A stretch of DNA of 64,000 bases. It comes from Symsagittifera roscoffensis (taxonomy: Eukaryota; Xenacoelomorpha; Acoela; Convolutidae). How positions within the stretch are numbered: the stretch's first letter is position 1; each line of letters begins with the position of its first letter. The notes beneath the pieces are model-generated. The model ran no database searches. It had not been told where the DNA came from and was given only the letters and a program-made list of their open reading frames with translations. The stretch is taken from contig NC_087062.1 in assembly GCF_963678635.1 (NCBI RefSeq), forward strand, positions 91,179,845 to 91,243,844, given 5' to 3'. The position numbers were made by a program, and so were the translations under genes. Shown in pieces: positions 40,006 through 50,490 of the stretch.

Positions 40006-40010
40006 CAGAA
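40006..40010 (+). promoter_or_regulatory. Splice acceptor two bases upstream of the fusion gene ATG
   Basis: TTTTTTTTCAG ends at 40008, directly before AAATG. It would serve either a 5'-UTR intron or spliced-leader trans-splicing. No upstream exon is identifiable. Confidence 0.45.
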
Positions 40011-41432
40011 ATGACGTCCACTATTTTGTTTGGCGATTCTATGTTAAAAGGATTTAACGAATACCTTATCAGACTTTCCGATACGTCGGTTATAGTGAAA
40101 TCTGGACTGAAAGTCAGTACCATCAATGACACTCATGTCGAAGAGATAAAAGCCTTGAAACCAGCTCGCGTTATTCTTGCTGTTGGTGCAAACGACATGT
40201 GTCCCCGCCAACAAGATATTGTGTTACAACCAAGCATTGCCCATACCGATGCTTCTCTCGCGAGCTTGGCAAAGGCCACACTTGCTATGTTGATTATGTC
40301 ACTTGCTTCTCCTCTTCGCGATGCTGGCTTTGAAGTCCTGCTCCTTTGGTAACATTTTCATAAAATGACTAATTCAGTAATAATAATAATGTACATTGTT
40401 CATCAGGTATCGGTTTTGCTGTTTTTTTAATGAAGTTTAGAGGAAAAAATAAACTACATTGTATTTTTAGTCCAATTGTTCGCAAGGACTTTTACCGTGA
40501 AATCCGCGCGTTGGATACAGCCATCAAGTCTTCAGATTGGTCATTTATTCCCGTTGGACTATTGCGCTACACACATTTATCTACCGATGGTGTTCATTTG
40601 TCGCAAATGGGCTGCCTGAATTTGGCGAAATTAATTTGTGAGAGAGTATCCTTAACTCTTTTGACATCTGCCGTGGTAAATACTTTTTGTCTATTCTATT
40701 TTTTTTTCTGTTGTATTCCACTGAGCACTTAAATGTCATAATTTTATTTTTGCAGCCGTTTACTATCAGCTCATCTTCAGTGTTTGGCGTCTCTCAAATT
40801 TCCCTTGACGTTTGCAATAAATCTGTTTTGAGCATAGCTGATTCCCTCTTTGCAGAGCTTTACAAATCATACAAACAGGAATCTTGGACACATGTCAACG
40901 GGCGCTCTGTCAAGTGGATTTCAGAGGTTCCATACTCATATGGAAGCGTTCGCCACCCGCCCAACAACTCTTGGTCACCACAGTTGTTGTTGTTAAAGAC
41001 CTTGTTGGAGAAAGAACTCAAAGTTTCCTTCAACAGTGTCCTCATCAACATTTATTGTTCCCTCGAAGAGGTAATATCACAAAATACCGTCATAACAATT
41101 AGATAACATAGAAAATGTACTTTGCCTATCAGTATTTTTAGGGAGTTGGATTTCACGCTGACAACGAACGTGGTATTCCTGATTATCCAACCATTGCCAG
41201 CGTATCCCTTGGAGCCACCCGACGCTTTGCAATGAAAAGAAACGGGACCACGCGCTCTGAAGTTTCTGTTTTGTTGCCACATGGTAGCGTTTTTACCATG
41301 CTCGGAGCTTGCCAGAAAGACTGGAAGCACAGCATCTTGAGAGGATCCACTGCACCCGATGGATCGTTTGAGAAATGGAATGGCGTCCGTTTAAATTTGA
41401 CGTTCCGTAATCAGTTTGACGCTGAACGTTGA
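40011..41432 (+). CDS. SGNH/GDSL hydrolase - AlkB-type dioxygenase fusion gene, 4 exons, 382 aa
   Basis: Exons 40011-40348, 40471-40675, 40756-41070, 41142-41432 join in one frame (phases 2, 0, 0; all GT..AG) to 382 residues. Residues ~1-180 show SGNH/GDSL esterase blocks: ILFGDSM (Ser10), VGAND (Asn61), DGVHLS (Asp152, His155). Residues ~200-382 show the AlkB 2-oxoglutarate/Fe(II) fold: VPYSYGSVRH, FNSVLINIY, GFHADNE (iron ligands His291, Asp293), IASVSLGATRRFAM, LPHGSVFTM, WKHS (His349) and the RLNLTFR signature (Arg369, Asn371, Arg375). Family knowledge: AlkB/ALKBH2-type enzymes oxidatively remove alkyl groups from nucleic acid bases, and SGNH enzymes hydrolyse esters. All key residues of both are present, so both could be active. 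The substrate is unknown, and fusion by gene-prediction error is unlikely because the frame is continuous through the middle exons. Confidence 0.85.
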
Positions 41433-41869
41433 AGTTTTATGTCATTTTTATTACTTGCCGGTTTTTGAAGGTTGAATTTGAACTTGATTTCGTGGAATAC
41501 TTAACTGATATCTTTACCTGATTGAAGTTTTCTTCATGAATACCAACATTGGTACATTTTTCAGATCTGTGTCATGTCTTTGCAAGTATTTTTTTTGTTT
41601 TTTGGATTTGTTTTTTGGATTGTTTTACTGCTACATACTGTCAATTCTGAGACTGCTTCACAATTTCTCAATATAATAAGACTAATAGCTTTTTTTCATT
41701 TTAGCTCTTTCTTGTAAGTATATGTGTAAGTACGATTTTTAGTTATTCCGGAGACCCATATGAGTCTACATGCCAATTTATACGATTGGCCGATTGAAAC
41801 GACAGGAGGCGTTTTGCTACACATACAAACACAATCTTTTGTATTTTATTATAGCTATAGAAATTGATC

Positions 41870-42770
41870 TACAATGCGTAAGTACGACATTTAGTTCTAC
41901 GATTGTTATTTCAGGTCCTTTGTCAATATTTCAGGCTCTTTGTCAATATAGCAAAATTTTGGTGTATATATGTGTTAGTAAGATTTTTAGTTCTACAACG
42001 TTTATTCAGGCTCTTTGTCGATATAGCAAAATATTGGTGTATACATGTGTTAGTACGATTTTAGCTCTAGAATTGTTATTTCAGGTTCTTCGTCAATATA
42101 GCAATATTTTAGCGTATACATGTGTTAGTACCATTTTTAGTTCTCGAACTGTTATTTTATGATCTTTGTCAATATATCAAAATTTTAGTGTATACATGTG
42201 TTATTACGATTTTTAGTTCTCGAACTGTTATTTCATGATCTTTGTCAATATATCAAAATTTTATTGTATACATGTGTTAGTACCATTTTTAGTTCTCGAA
42301 CTGTTATTCCATGATCTTTGTCAATATAGCAAAATTTTGGTGTATACATGTGTTAGTACGATTTTTAGCTCTAGAACTGTTATTCCATGATCTTTGTCAA
42401 TATAGCAAAAATTTGACGTATACATGTGTTAGTACGATTTTTAGCTCTCGAACTGTTATTTCATGATCTTTGCCAATATAGCAAAATTTTGGTGTATACA
42501 TGTGTTCGTACGATTTTTAGCTCACGAACTGTTATTTCAGGCTCTTTGTCAATATAGTAAAATTTTGGTGTATACATGTGTTAGTACGATTTTTAGTTCT
42601 AGAAGTGTTATTTTATGATCTTCGTTGATATATCAAAAATTTGACCTATACATGTGTTAGTACGATTTTTAGTTCTAGAACTGTTATTTCAGGCTCTTTC
42701 TCGATATAGCAAAATTTTGGTGTATACATGTATTAGTACGATTTTTTGTTCTAGAACTGTTATTCTTCAA
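41870..42770 (+). repeat. Minisatellite, ~76-bp unit, about 11-12 copies
   Basis: The motif GTATACATGTGTTAGTACGA recurs with a spacing of 74-78 bp (about 41962, 42039, 42113, 42191, 42268, 42342, 42419, 42496, 42572, 42646, 42721), followed each time by TTTTTAG(T/C)TCTAGAACTGTTATT. Units are moderately diverged, so it is not a very recent array. Confidence 0.9.
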
Positions 42771-43945
42771 TTATTAGTTGTTCAAGTTGTTTGGTTTTTG
42801 CTTCAGTTTCTATGCCTTCGGTGTATTGCGCGTAGCGCCTATGTTTAAGCCATTCGCTTAGCAATTGCTTCTCAGTAAAGCTGAACAGCTCATCTGCTGG
42901 TCCTTTCTCTCGTTAATTAATCGTTTCAATTAAAATTTTGTCCATTTTTTCCGAGAAATATCCATTTTCTACCCAGCTTTTTTTTCAAGGCTGGAAGAAA
43001 GAGGGGATTTCGGGTGAGATTGCATGACCTAAAGTCTTTGAATTTTGCAGCAATTGTTTCAGGAAAAAGTTTATATGCCTTTTTGAGTTCAATTGAAATC
43101 CAAATACGAATGTGGAAATGGCGCAAAAAAATGCGAAAATTTTATAGTTTCGATAAATGGAATTTAGTTAGGCTCTCCAGTGGAATAAAATCCAGCTTTT
43201 TCAAATTGGGTAAATTTTATCAAAAAAGCACCAATCGTAATTAAAATATTCTGGAAATTCTAAGAGCTTAAAAGGCACCTTTTTATTGGAGTTCGAAACT
43301 GGACATTTTATCAACAAAGTCAGTTTTTTTCTATTTGCTTGCGTTCATTACTCTTTTCAACTTGATGATTGAACACTATCTTTCAAAATCTAGACTGGTA
43401 ATTCTTTAAAATAGTTTGAAACTTGTGGTTGAAAGTTTCAGTGCTCTTTACGCAGCAAACATGCACTCTGTAAATGATTGAATGAATTGTCTTTTTCAAG
43501 TACTCTTTTTTTGTAAAACTATGGCATTTTTTTCGCGCTCAATTTTCTATTTTGGAAGTCTGATTTTCGAACATGGCTTTAGAACATTCGCTTTAGAGAT
43601 TCTTTTTTTGAGTGGAGCTCAAACTAGGCTCCCATAGCAAAAGAGTTAAAGAGTGAGCGTTTTGATAGAGCAGTATTTCTATTTCTCGTCTTAGGCTAGT
43701 TTCATGAGAAAAGTTACATGCAGGCGGGAAAACAAAGAAGTCACATAAGTCCCAGAACATGCTTTGCTCGTATATCAAGTCAATGCTCCCAATGTTACGA
43801 CTGCCTTTTTATTGACGTCCAATAGTCTTTGATAATTTTTTATTTGAAAAAATTATGTTTTTCGGCTGTTAACCATGTTAACCTCAAATATTAAGTTTTG
43901 CTATTTGAGTGATTCTGGAAAAAATGATCATTTAGGTTACCCGAT

Positions 43946-44027
43946 TGTAATTCGAACAATTTCCTACCGGATAATAGTTCGAGCAATTTCGTACCGGATA
44001 ATAGTTCAAACAATTTCGTACCGGTCT
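43946..44027 (+). repeat. 31-bp tandem repeat, about 2.7 units
   Basis: The unit TAGTTCGAGCAATTTCGTAC plus CGGATAA is repeated nearly three times, with changes at one or two positions each. Confidence 0.75.
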
Positions 44028-46023
44028 CAGGTGTGAACCTCAATCTATTAATTTGTTTCAAAATTGTCCCTGAACAAAAAAGAAAACACCGAGCTCATTT
44101 ATCATTCACTTTTTTCGAAAGTTGGAACAATAATTTTAATTTGTATCAAGTCAGTTTGGACCCATTTTGATTGTGGAATAATTCATCAAACATAAGTAAT
44201 TTAGTATCTCTTTTTAGCATCATATTACAAACAACCACAAGCAATTCATATTCTTCATTTCATTCAAAAGTCGAAAGAAAACACTAAATGCCCATGCCAG
44301 GGCTTAGCCTGAATAATTTGATTTCTTTTAACGTTTGTGATATAGTTTTTGATAAAACCTCTTTGAATTAAGAAAAAAACTGAAATATTTAAAAAAAATT
44401 GAAACAGTCAAACGGTCGAAGTTCTGTCTGAATAAAAAAGGAGACCGAGTCTTTGAAAGTCGTAACAAATATCTGTAATATTGAAAAGAAATACAAAAAA
44501 GCTGAGGCAATATATTGTACAAACTATTCAAGCAGTCAAATTGCCAAGCCTACTATTTTGCAAGTTATTTTAAAGTCGCTTGAGTGAAGGGCCGTTTTCG
44601 TGATAAATACAATTTAAAATTGCAACCGACGAGGCATGGGAGTTCTGTTAATGGACATGACTTCAAGAGACTGATGAGGGTTGAAAACGCAATCGTGTAC
44701 ATTTGTTCGTTCTGTTTGAACAAAAAAAAACATATAGCTATATTTTTTATTTAGCTCAAACTACAACCAATCACAATCCGAATAGAGGATCCTGTTAATT
44801 ATTTTCCCCTATTTCCATTTTCAGAAATTCAATTTTGGTTGCTACAACTTAAAACAATTTTCAGAAAAAATATTTGATTAAAAATTTTATTTGTAGGTTG
44901 TTATATAAACAATGAATAATACAATTAATTTTGGAGAACTTTGAAACAAAATTTTTATTCAGAAATGGGTGTCAAAACTAATACATGCGTAGGAAAAGAC
45001 ATTGTTAACAACGACCAAAAGAGGGCGGGGTTTGGAATAGTTCAAGATCCCGAATAAAAATGAGTTTTTCGAGTTTGAAATTTCAATTTCCGTATTTCAA
45101 AGAGACTTTAAATGGCCTTAAATTTCTTTGAGTTGCAACACTAGTTTATGATTGACTCTTTGTTGATAAAAGTTAACTCAATTAAAAACATTTGGATCCA
45201 AATGTAAAATTTGGATCCCGCTGGAAAATTTGAAAAATAAATTCCGATTTCGAAAAAAAAGTCGGCCAGAATATCGCAACTTACATAACATTTACCAAAG
45301 ATAAAGTAAAGAAACTCAAATAAAATAGTTTATATATACCTAGAAGTCTTCATGAAGGCAATAATATGTGTTAATGCACTTCACTAAGGTATTAGAGCTT
45401 TTAAGAACTTTTCGAAAAAAAAAAGGAAAAAAATAATCATCACGACTTATATAATGGACTGAACTACGTTCATCATGTTGACTCGAGTCGGCGCAACGTC
45501 ATTCAAGTTTCACTGAAACCATTAACTCGATATCAAGCATACAGTCTGTAAATCACATTGTGCGGATTACACAACACCTTCGTGTGCATGTTTGACAACA
45601 CTATAAGTACAACGCAGAGTGCAAGTTCAGCGGCGGAATAAAAACTCTGTTCACGTGAATTGACCTTTTTGCTAAGCGCTGTCCTACAAGAAGTCGTTTG
45701 CTTGACTTGTCAGTTACTTGACAGACTAAAGTCACTTGCTTTCTTTTGGGTTAATGATGAACTTTCTCGGCAAAGTCTCGCCCCTAAAAAAGTGATATAT
45801 GTAAGTGCTCAATAAATGTTCCCATTGATTCGATTCACTCATTCCTTGTCAAAAAGGTATGACTTCAATATCAGTTTGTGGGCCAAAAAATAAGTTGCTG
45901 TGGCAGGGACCATGTGACGGCTACGCGGAGTACTCAGCAAATTTCTTCCACACGACTTCTTTTGCTCTTATCACTTAGATTAAGTTAAGATATAATCCGC
46001 AAGTACTGCTGTAATTATGAGTC

Positions 46024-46301
46024 ATCTGGGGCCGATTTAGGAGGGTGAAGGACGGACGCCCTTCCTCAGGGATTCGACTCCTTCACTAACCAAAGGATCA
46101 AACCCTTCTAAAAAGTGCCCATAAATAGCTTTTTTGGCATATTCTTTAAACTTTTGAGGGCGGCGCAGAAATTGATGTCAAAATAGGGCCTTTATAGGGC
46201 CTCTGGGAGCGATCGGAAAATCAATTTGGTTCGCTTAAAAAATGCTATCAAAATTTCGTACAAAAAAACACTCCCTCTGTGAAATTCTAGATCCTAGTGA
46301 G
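46024..46301 (-). repeat. Dispersed repeat family R, copy adjoining LTR element 2
   Basis: Read on the minus strand it gives the same order as the satellite core: GGATCTAGAATTTC, CCAAATTGATTTTCCG, TTTCTGCGCCGCC, then GGGTTTGATCC and a CCTGAGG.AGGGCGTCC end shared with 1407-1496. LTR element 2 inserted at its end. Confidence 0.65.
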
Positions 46302-46624
46302 TGTTAAAAAATTAGGATACCACTCGTGTTGTAAAAGAGTGACTTAAACTAAGAATAGATTAAGACTGTGGATGATTAAGATTCCTACTAAAATTGTAGG
46401 CTTTTATTTAAGACTAAATAAAAGACGGGGATTCTATCTAAGTTAAGAGAGGTTTAAAAGATTGAATTGGTTGCGATTGATTTGTTACGTATCATAAAAG
46501 ATAGTGTCCAATTCAGAGTCTACCAAAAGCCGTTGCGCTTTTGCCAGGTATATAAATTAACAACTTAAAGGTCGATGGTAAGTTAAGATCAGAGGTTAAA
46601 TAAACAAACCATAATACTTTTACA
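46302..46624 (-). repeat. 3' LTR of element 2
   Basis: Minus-strand borders TGTAAAAG...TTTTTTAACA. Contains TTTATATACC (TATA-like) and AAATAAAAG (polyadenylation-like). The short purine run GCGGGGAA directly precedes it on the element strand, a modest polypurine tract. Confidence 0.9.
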
Positions 46625-47358
46625 TTCCCCGCGAAATTTTATCTATAATCTATCCCTTTCGCCTCACCAGAAGGGAACAAAACAAAAATGATTAAGCACT
46701 AAGATGAATGAATCAGTAGGCGCATTGTCTAGGACCCCCGAGAGTGGATCTAGATTCGTAAGAACACAGATTTGATAAAGGGCCCAAGAGGCGTATTATA
46801 TACTAAGTACAATTACACGGTTATCAGGTCGAAAGGGTGGGTGTACAGTACGGGGAAGACCGGTGATCGGGCCCGACGGGCCGGACGGCATGTTCAACAA
46901 ACAAAAACAAAATTCCAAAACAAAGCACCTTAGATCGAATAATATGTATTCGTCGGAAGAAATAACTGTAGACTGGTGACTATAGGCAAGCAAGAAACTG
47001 AAATAGCACCAGGGTGAATAGAGTCATAAGGTATGCAGGGAGTTATCCTTAGAATAAACGAAATAACTGGGTAGAACCAAAATGGATAAATCTAATGGTT
47101 ATCCGGTGGTAGCGCCCCATGGGTTAACAGAACTATAACGAGATTCGGGCTGAATTCTATGGCAAAAGCAAGGGTATAAATGTTACCAATCATCACTATG
47201 GCTTAAAATAACAGCACTGGAGGTTTGTATGACTCTAGGGTCATGGAATGTTAGTAGCATTCAACAATAAACAGGACATACAGGTGCTAAAAGTTTTACA
47301 ATGGAGTTTTGGTAGATCAAGAATGTTTTTGATAACATCTGTTTTGGAGTTCCTACGT
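46625..47358 (-). other. 3' untranslated region of element 2
   Basis: About 730 bp between the last stop codon and the 3' LTR. No envelope-like ORF: the longest frame is about 65 codons. Confidence 0.6.
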
Positions 47359-50300
47359 CTAATTAGATTCCCGATTTGCTGCTTTATTTATTGTCCATCT
47401 CCTTAACTCCTCCAGCGTCATTGGCCGTCCAAGGAGTTCTATCGCCGAAATGATAGAGGAGGTGTTCAGCCAGTCTGGGTCAGGTACTATGGGGACAAAT
47501 GTGGAAGTTGAAATTTCGTAAGATAGGCCCGATGGGTTAAATCGCGTGGAGCAGACATCAGGGCTAAATTTGACCTTCTTGTCAGGACTCTTTTGATCGT
47601 CTGTTTTTAAGGGCTTTGGGTCACTTGGGTACGCATCGTTTTCTTCTCGCAAGTGAACTATAGTAGGCCGTGAAGATGAAGGTGGTGTTAATGTTGTCAG
47701 GTCTACTAGGTCGACATGATGGCTTTCCATTTCTACCGTAGTTGCTTCCAACGTTGAACATACTGAGACTAAACTAGGTGAACCGAATTCTAGGGCATCA
47801 CGATCTTCCTCAGTTAGGTCGACTACACTGGTAAATACTCTCTCGCCTAGCATCTTGGGAGGCTGCCTAGTTCGCATAGGTCTGGTGTTCTGACGTGTAA
47901 AAATTTCTGACAGTTTTTTCGAGGGTGGTGATTTCATTGGAGATGACGCTTTCCTTTTAGCAGTACCGGACAATTTCTGTGTCTTCGTAGTACAGTCAGA
48001 ATGTGTTTGTTTGGGTCCCGTCTCCGCCATGGTGGTTTGTTCTCCAGTAGGTTTAGGGAACTCTCCTCCGGGATTCTCTGGAAGTACCGGCATTTCTTGG
48101 ATCGCTTCATCGCCCTCCTCCCTAGTGTCCAAGAGAATCAACTGTGGGGTCGCTTGAAAGTCTCTTTCATTGTCACCGGAATCCAAGTCGATCAAAGGAA
48201 TCTCATCTAACTCGACCTTCTGGTCGGCGTGGTCTGATGTTTCTAGCTTAGGATCTGTTCGGTCGGACATTAGGTGTTCGTCTCGTTTCGTAGTTTCGAG
48301 TAGTGTTTTCTCCTTGAGGTCTCTTAGTGTAATTAAGTCACTAGCATTATCGTCTGACATCTCTTCAGAGAGTTCGATCGTCACTCCGGGTTCATTTAGG
48401 TAACTTTTAAGAAGTTCGGGTTTGCCCGACGGGCTTGGTTCTTGGTCGCTCTCGAGGCCAATCGGTGTTCTCAGTCTCTTTCTCTGTTCTTCTTCTTCTC
48501 TAAGAAGAGTTTCCCTAGAACTGTTCATGGCCGCGTTTCGTCTCGCAATGTCAAGCTCTTCAAATTTCCACTGAAGATTTCGTTTCTTTTGGGTAGTTTT
48601 TGAGCTTTTAAATCCGATATTTCTTGGAGGTTTTGCAGTTTTCCTCAATCCTTTAGTCGCATAAAATCTAACTAATTGGTCTCGTTTTCTCGGACTTGGT
48701 TTCTTCTGGGTGCACTGTCTTTTAATGGCTAAATCAGATTTACGTATTATTTTACCATTTTTTAGAGTCACAGTGTGATCTGATTCCCTTACGATTTCGT
48801 CCTTAAGTACTCTATAGTATGGTTCATTTTTCATTCTATCTTGGATTTTTCGATAAACAATGGTCTTACCCGACGGGTTGTTCAGAATTGAGTCCTTTAT
48901 GCCCAAGGCATCTCTTTTTTCTGACCGGGAGAGGACTTTTACTGGGGATCCAGCACTTGTTGGTACATATCTCACGGCATTTGAGATATCCTCCGAGGAT
49001 GATGAATTTTCATCGACATCTCCATCTTCTATGTCGTCAGGGGCATCCCAGTCATGTCTTCGCTCTCGGCTCATTAGTTTTTTGCCTTTATCTATACATA
49101 ACAAAGTTTTATTCCAATCAAGGTTATTCGAAGAGGGTGATTTGACCAAATTATGCCAGATAGTGTTTGGGGATCTACCGAAATGTGCTTCGAAAGGAGA
49201 GCAGTTAAGCGACTGTTGAGTTACTGTTCTTAAGCATTTTATTATTTTCAGGAGTGCAGATTCTAGTGAAGGTTTTGGACGTTCTTGTGCCATAACCAGG
49301 AGTCGTTCCTTAATGGTCCTGATTAGGCGTTCCACTAATCCCGTAGCTCTATGATCACCCACTGGGCTAAATATCACCTTTATGTTGTGATCGTGGCAGA
49401 ATTCTCTAACTTCCTTGGAGATGAAACCAGATCCTTGATCTGTTCTAATTGTTCTAGGTATCCCGTGTAAAGCAATGTATTTACTAAGGAAGTTTATAAT
49501 AGATTTTGCCGATGTACTGGATGTTATTTGAGCTGATGGGAATTTTGAAAATCTGTCTACACACACCAATATGTATTTTTTTGTTCCCCATACTAAAGGT
49601 AACGGACCAGCGAAATCTAATTCCATTTCTTGGTTTGGTTCTTCGACCATTGGGAGTTCCCCTAGGATATTGTGTTTTATAAGAGGTTTCAAATTTTTAC
49701 CTGCTTTCACGCACTCTATACAATTTTCGCCGTGGACTTGGATTTCACGGTAAATTTTCGGCCACCAGATGTATTGCGTTGCCAGGCTTTTCATTGCGAA
49801 CTGGCCGGGGTGGGCTTCGTGTAGTCTGTTCAGCATAGTCGATCTTAGGCATGCTGGGATTACTAAACGGTTGTCCAAATAGAGGCATCCTCCACTGACA
49901 TGTAAGTTATTCAAATATGACTTATAATAGTTTCCCAGTTGTAGGATATCCTGTTTTCGGTCTTCCTCGATTGCCTTGATTATCTTTTTCAGAATTAGAT
50001 CTTGTTTCGATAAGAGGGACATAAATTTAGAGTCAAATATTTCCGGCCAAGAGAAAGGGAATAAGTTAACTGTTTTCTTTTTGCTAGGTGATCTATTCTC
50101 GGGTTTGTCCGACGGGTTACTAGTATTTGGTGTTAAAACGTCCGTGTTTTCTTTAGTAGTAAGTTCTTTTTGTTGGTTAAATTCAATTTGTTCTGCCATT
50201 TCTTTCAGGATTTTAAAATTCGTAAAAAAGTCGTTAGTTTTGCAAGATGAGTCACACAGTTCTGTACGCGAGTGAGAATTTTGACACACTGAAATGTTGG

Positions 50301-50490
50301 AATGGTTAGATATCGCTTGGAAAGTTTCAGCGGCATTAGCAATTCGTTTCTCACGTTCTATTTCTTGACTGGTCATATGATCTGTTGACTGGCCAATCGC
50401 ATTGCAAGAAGTGACGTCATGTGCTAAGAAATGTTGAGAGAATTTATTTCTTATTTGCGCCCACGAATTTTTTTGGCATAAGGTGATCAA
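47359..50490 (-). CDS. Integrase ORF of element 2 with long C-terminal extension (1043 codons)
   Basis: The frame overlaps the upstream pol ORF by 47 bases. Seen: HHCC zinc domain (RLHEAHPGQ, then CIECVKAGK, about residues 220-270); catalytic core with Asp in MELDFAGP, Asp in RTDQGSGF and Glu in RATGLVERLIRT, giving an intact DDE triad. After the core about 600 residues follow: an acidic/Ser-rich part, a basic part (KKPSPRKRDQLVRF) and a tail with RPMRTRQPPK and VDLTEEDRD. This tail is far longer than usual for the class and is free of stops. Nuclear targeting or chromatin binding is a guess from charge only. Confidence 0.88.
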   Translation of the reverse strand: MITLCQKNSWAQIRNKFSQHFLAHDVTSCNAIGQSTDHMTSQEIEREKRIANAAETFQAISNHSNISVCQNSHSRTELCDSSCKTNDFFTNFKILKEMAEQIEFNQQKELTTKENTDVLTPNTSNPSDKPENRSPSKKKTVNLFPFSWPEIFDSKFMSLLSKQDLILKKIIKAIEEDRKQDILQLGNYYKSYLNNLHVSGGCLYLDNRLVIPACLRSTMLNRLHEAHPGQFAMKSLATQYIWWPKIYREIQVHGENCIECVKAGKNLKPLIKHNILGELPMVEEPNQEMELDFAGPLPLVWGTKKYILVCVDRFSKFPSAQITSSTSAKSIINFLSKYIALHGIPRTIRTDQGSGFISKEVREFCHDHNIKVIFSPVGDHRATGLVERLIRTIKERLLVMAQERPKPSLESALLKIIKCLRTVTQQSLNCSPFEAHFGRSPNTIWHNLVKSPSSNNLDWNKTLLCIDKGKKLMSRERRHDWDAPDDIEDGDVDENSSSSEDISNAVRYVPTSAGSPVKVLSRSEKRDALGIKDSILNNPSGKTIVYRKIQDRMKNEPYYRVLKDEIVRESDHTVTLKNGKIIRKSDLAIKRQCTQKKPSPRKRDQLVRFYATKGLRKTAKPPRNIGFKSSKTTQKKRNLQWKFEELDIARRNAAMNSSRETLLREEEEQRKRLRTPIGLESDQEPSPSGKPELLKSYLNEPGVTIELSEEMSDDNASDLITLRDLKEKTLLETTKRDEHLMSDRTDPKLETSDHADQKVELDEIPLIDLDSGDNERDFQATPQLILLDTREEGDEAIQEMPVLPENPGGEFPKPTGEQTTMAETGPKQTHSDCTTKTQKLSGTAKRKASSPMKSPPSKKLSEIFTRQNTRPMRTRQPPKMLGERVFTSVVDLTEEDRDALEFGSPSLVSVCSTLEATTVEMESHHVDLVDLTTLTPPSSSRPTIVHLREENDAYPSDPKPLKTDDQKSPDKKVKFSPDVCSTRFNPSGLSYEISTSTFVPIVPDPDWLNTSSIISAIELLGRPMTLEELRRWTINKAANRESN

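Larger units (their letters stand above)
37713..40010. other. Intergenic: dispersed repeats and a TTTA-rich tract
   Basis: 37960-38200 and 38480-38720 are related copies of a dispersed repeat (AGCGGA.TAAAA...TTGATC(C/A)AGTTTTCTCA.GTTGGGTTCATG). 39130-39810 is a TTTA/TTTATG-rich simple repeat. Its inner block of about 310 bp (TATTATGGGTCTGTTTG at 39365 and 39679) is duplicated. Long Phe/Ile/Leu/Tyr-rich ORFs here come from the simple repeat. Confidence 0.65.
41433..46023. other. Intergenic: minisatellite and old repeats, no convincing gene
   Basis: Holds the 76-bp minisatellite (41870-42770), a dispersed repeat copy (43080-43700), a 31-bp tandem repeat (43946-44027) and otherwise AT-rich sequence to 46023 in which I see no gene. 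A (T/A)AAGTACAACGC.. to GGAATAAAAACTC stretch near 45600-45650 looks like promoter plus polyadenylation sequence of a solo LTR, but no borders could be confirmed. Confidence 0.5.

Noticed and set aside
46625-47358. Possible envelope gene between integrase and 3' LTR of element 2
   Set aside because: Only about 730 bp, longest ORF about 65 codons; no signal peptide or membrane segment.
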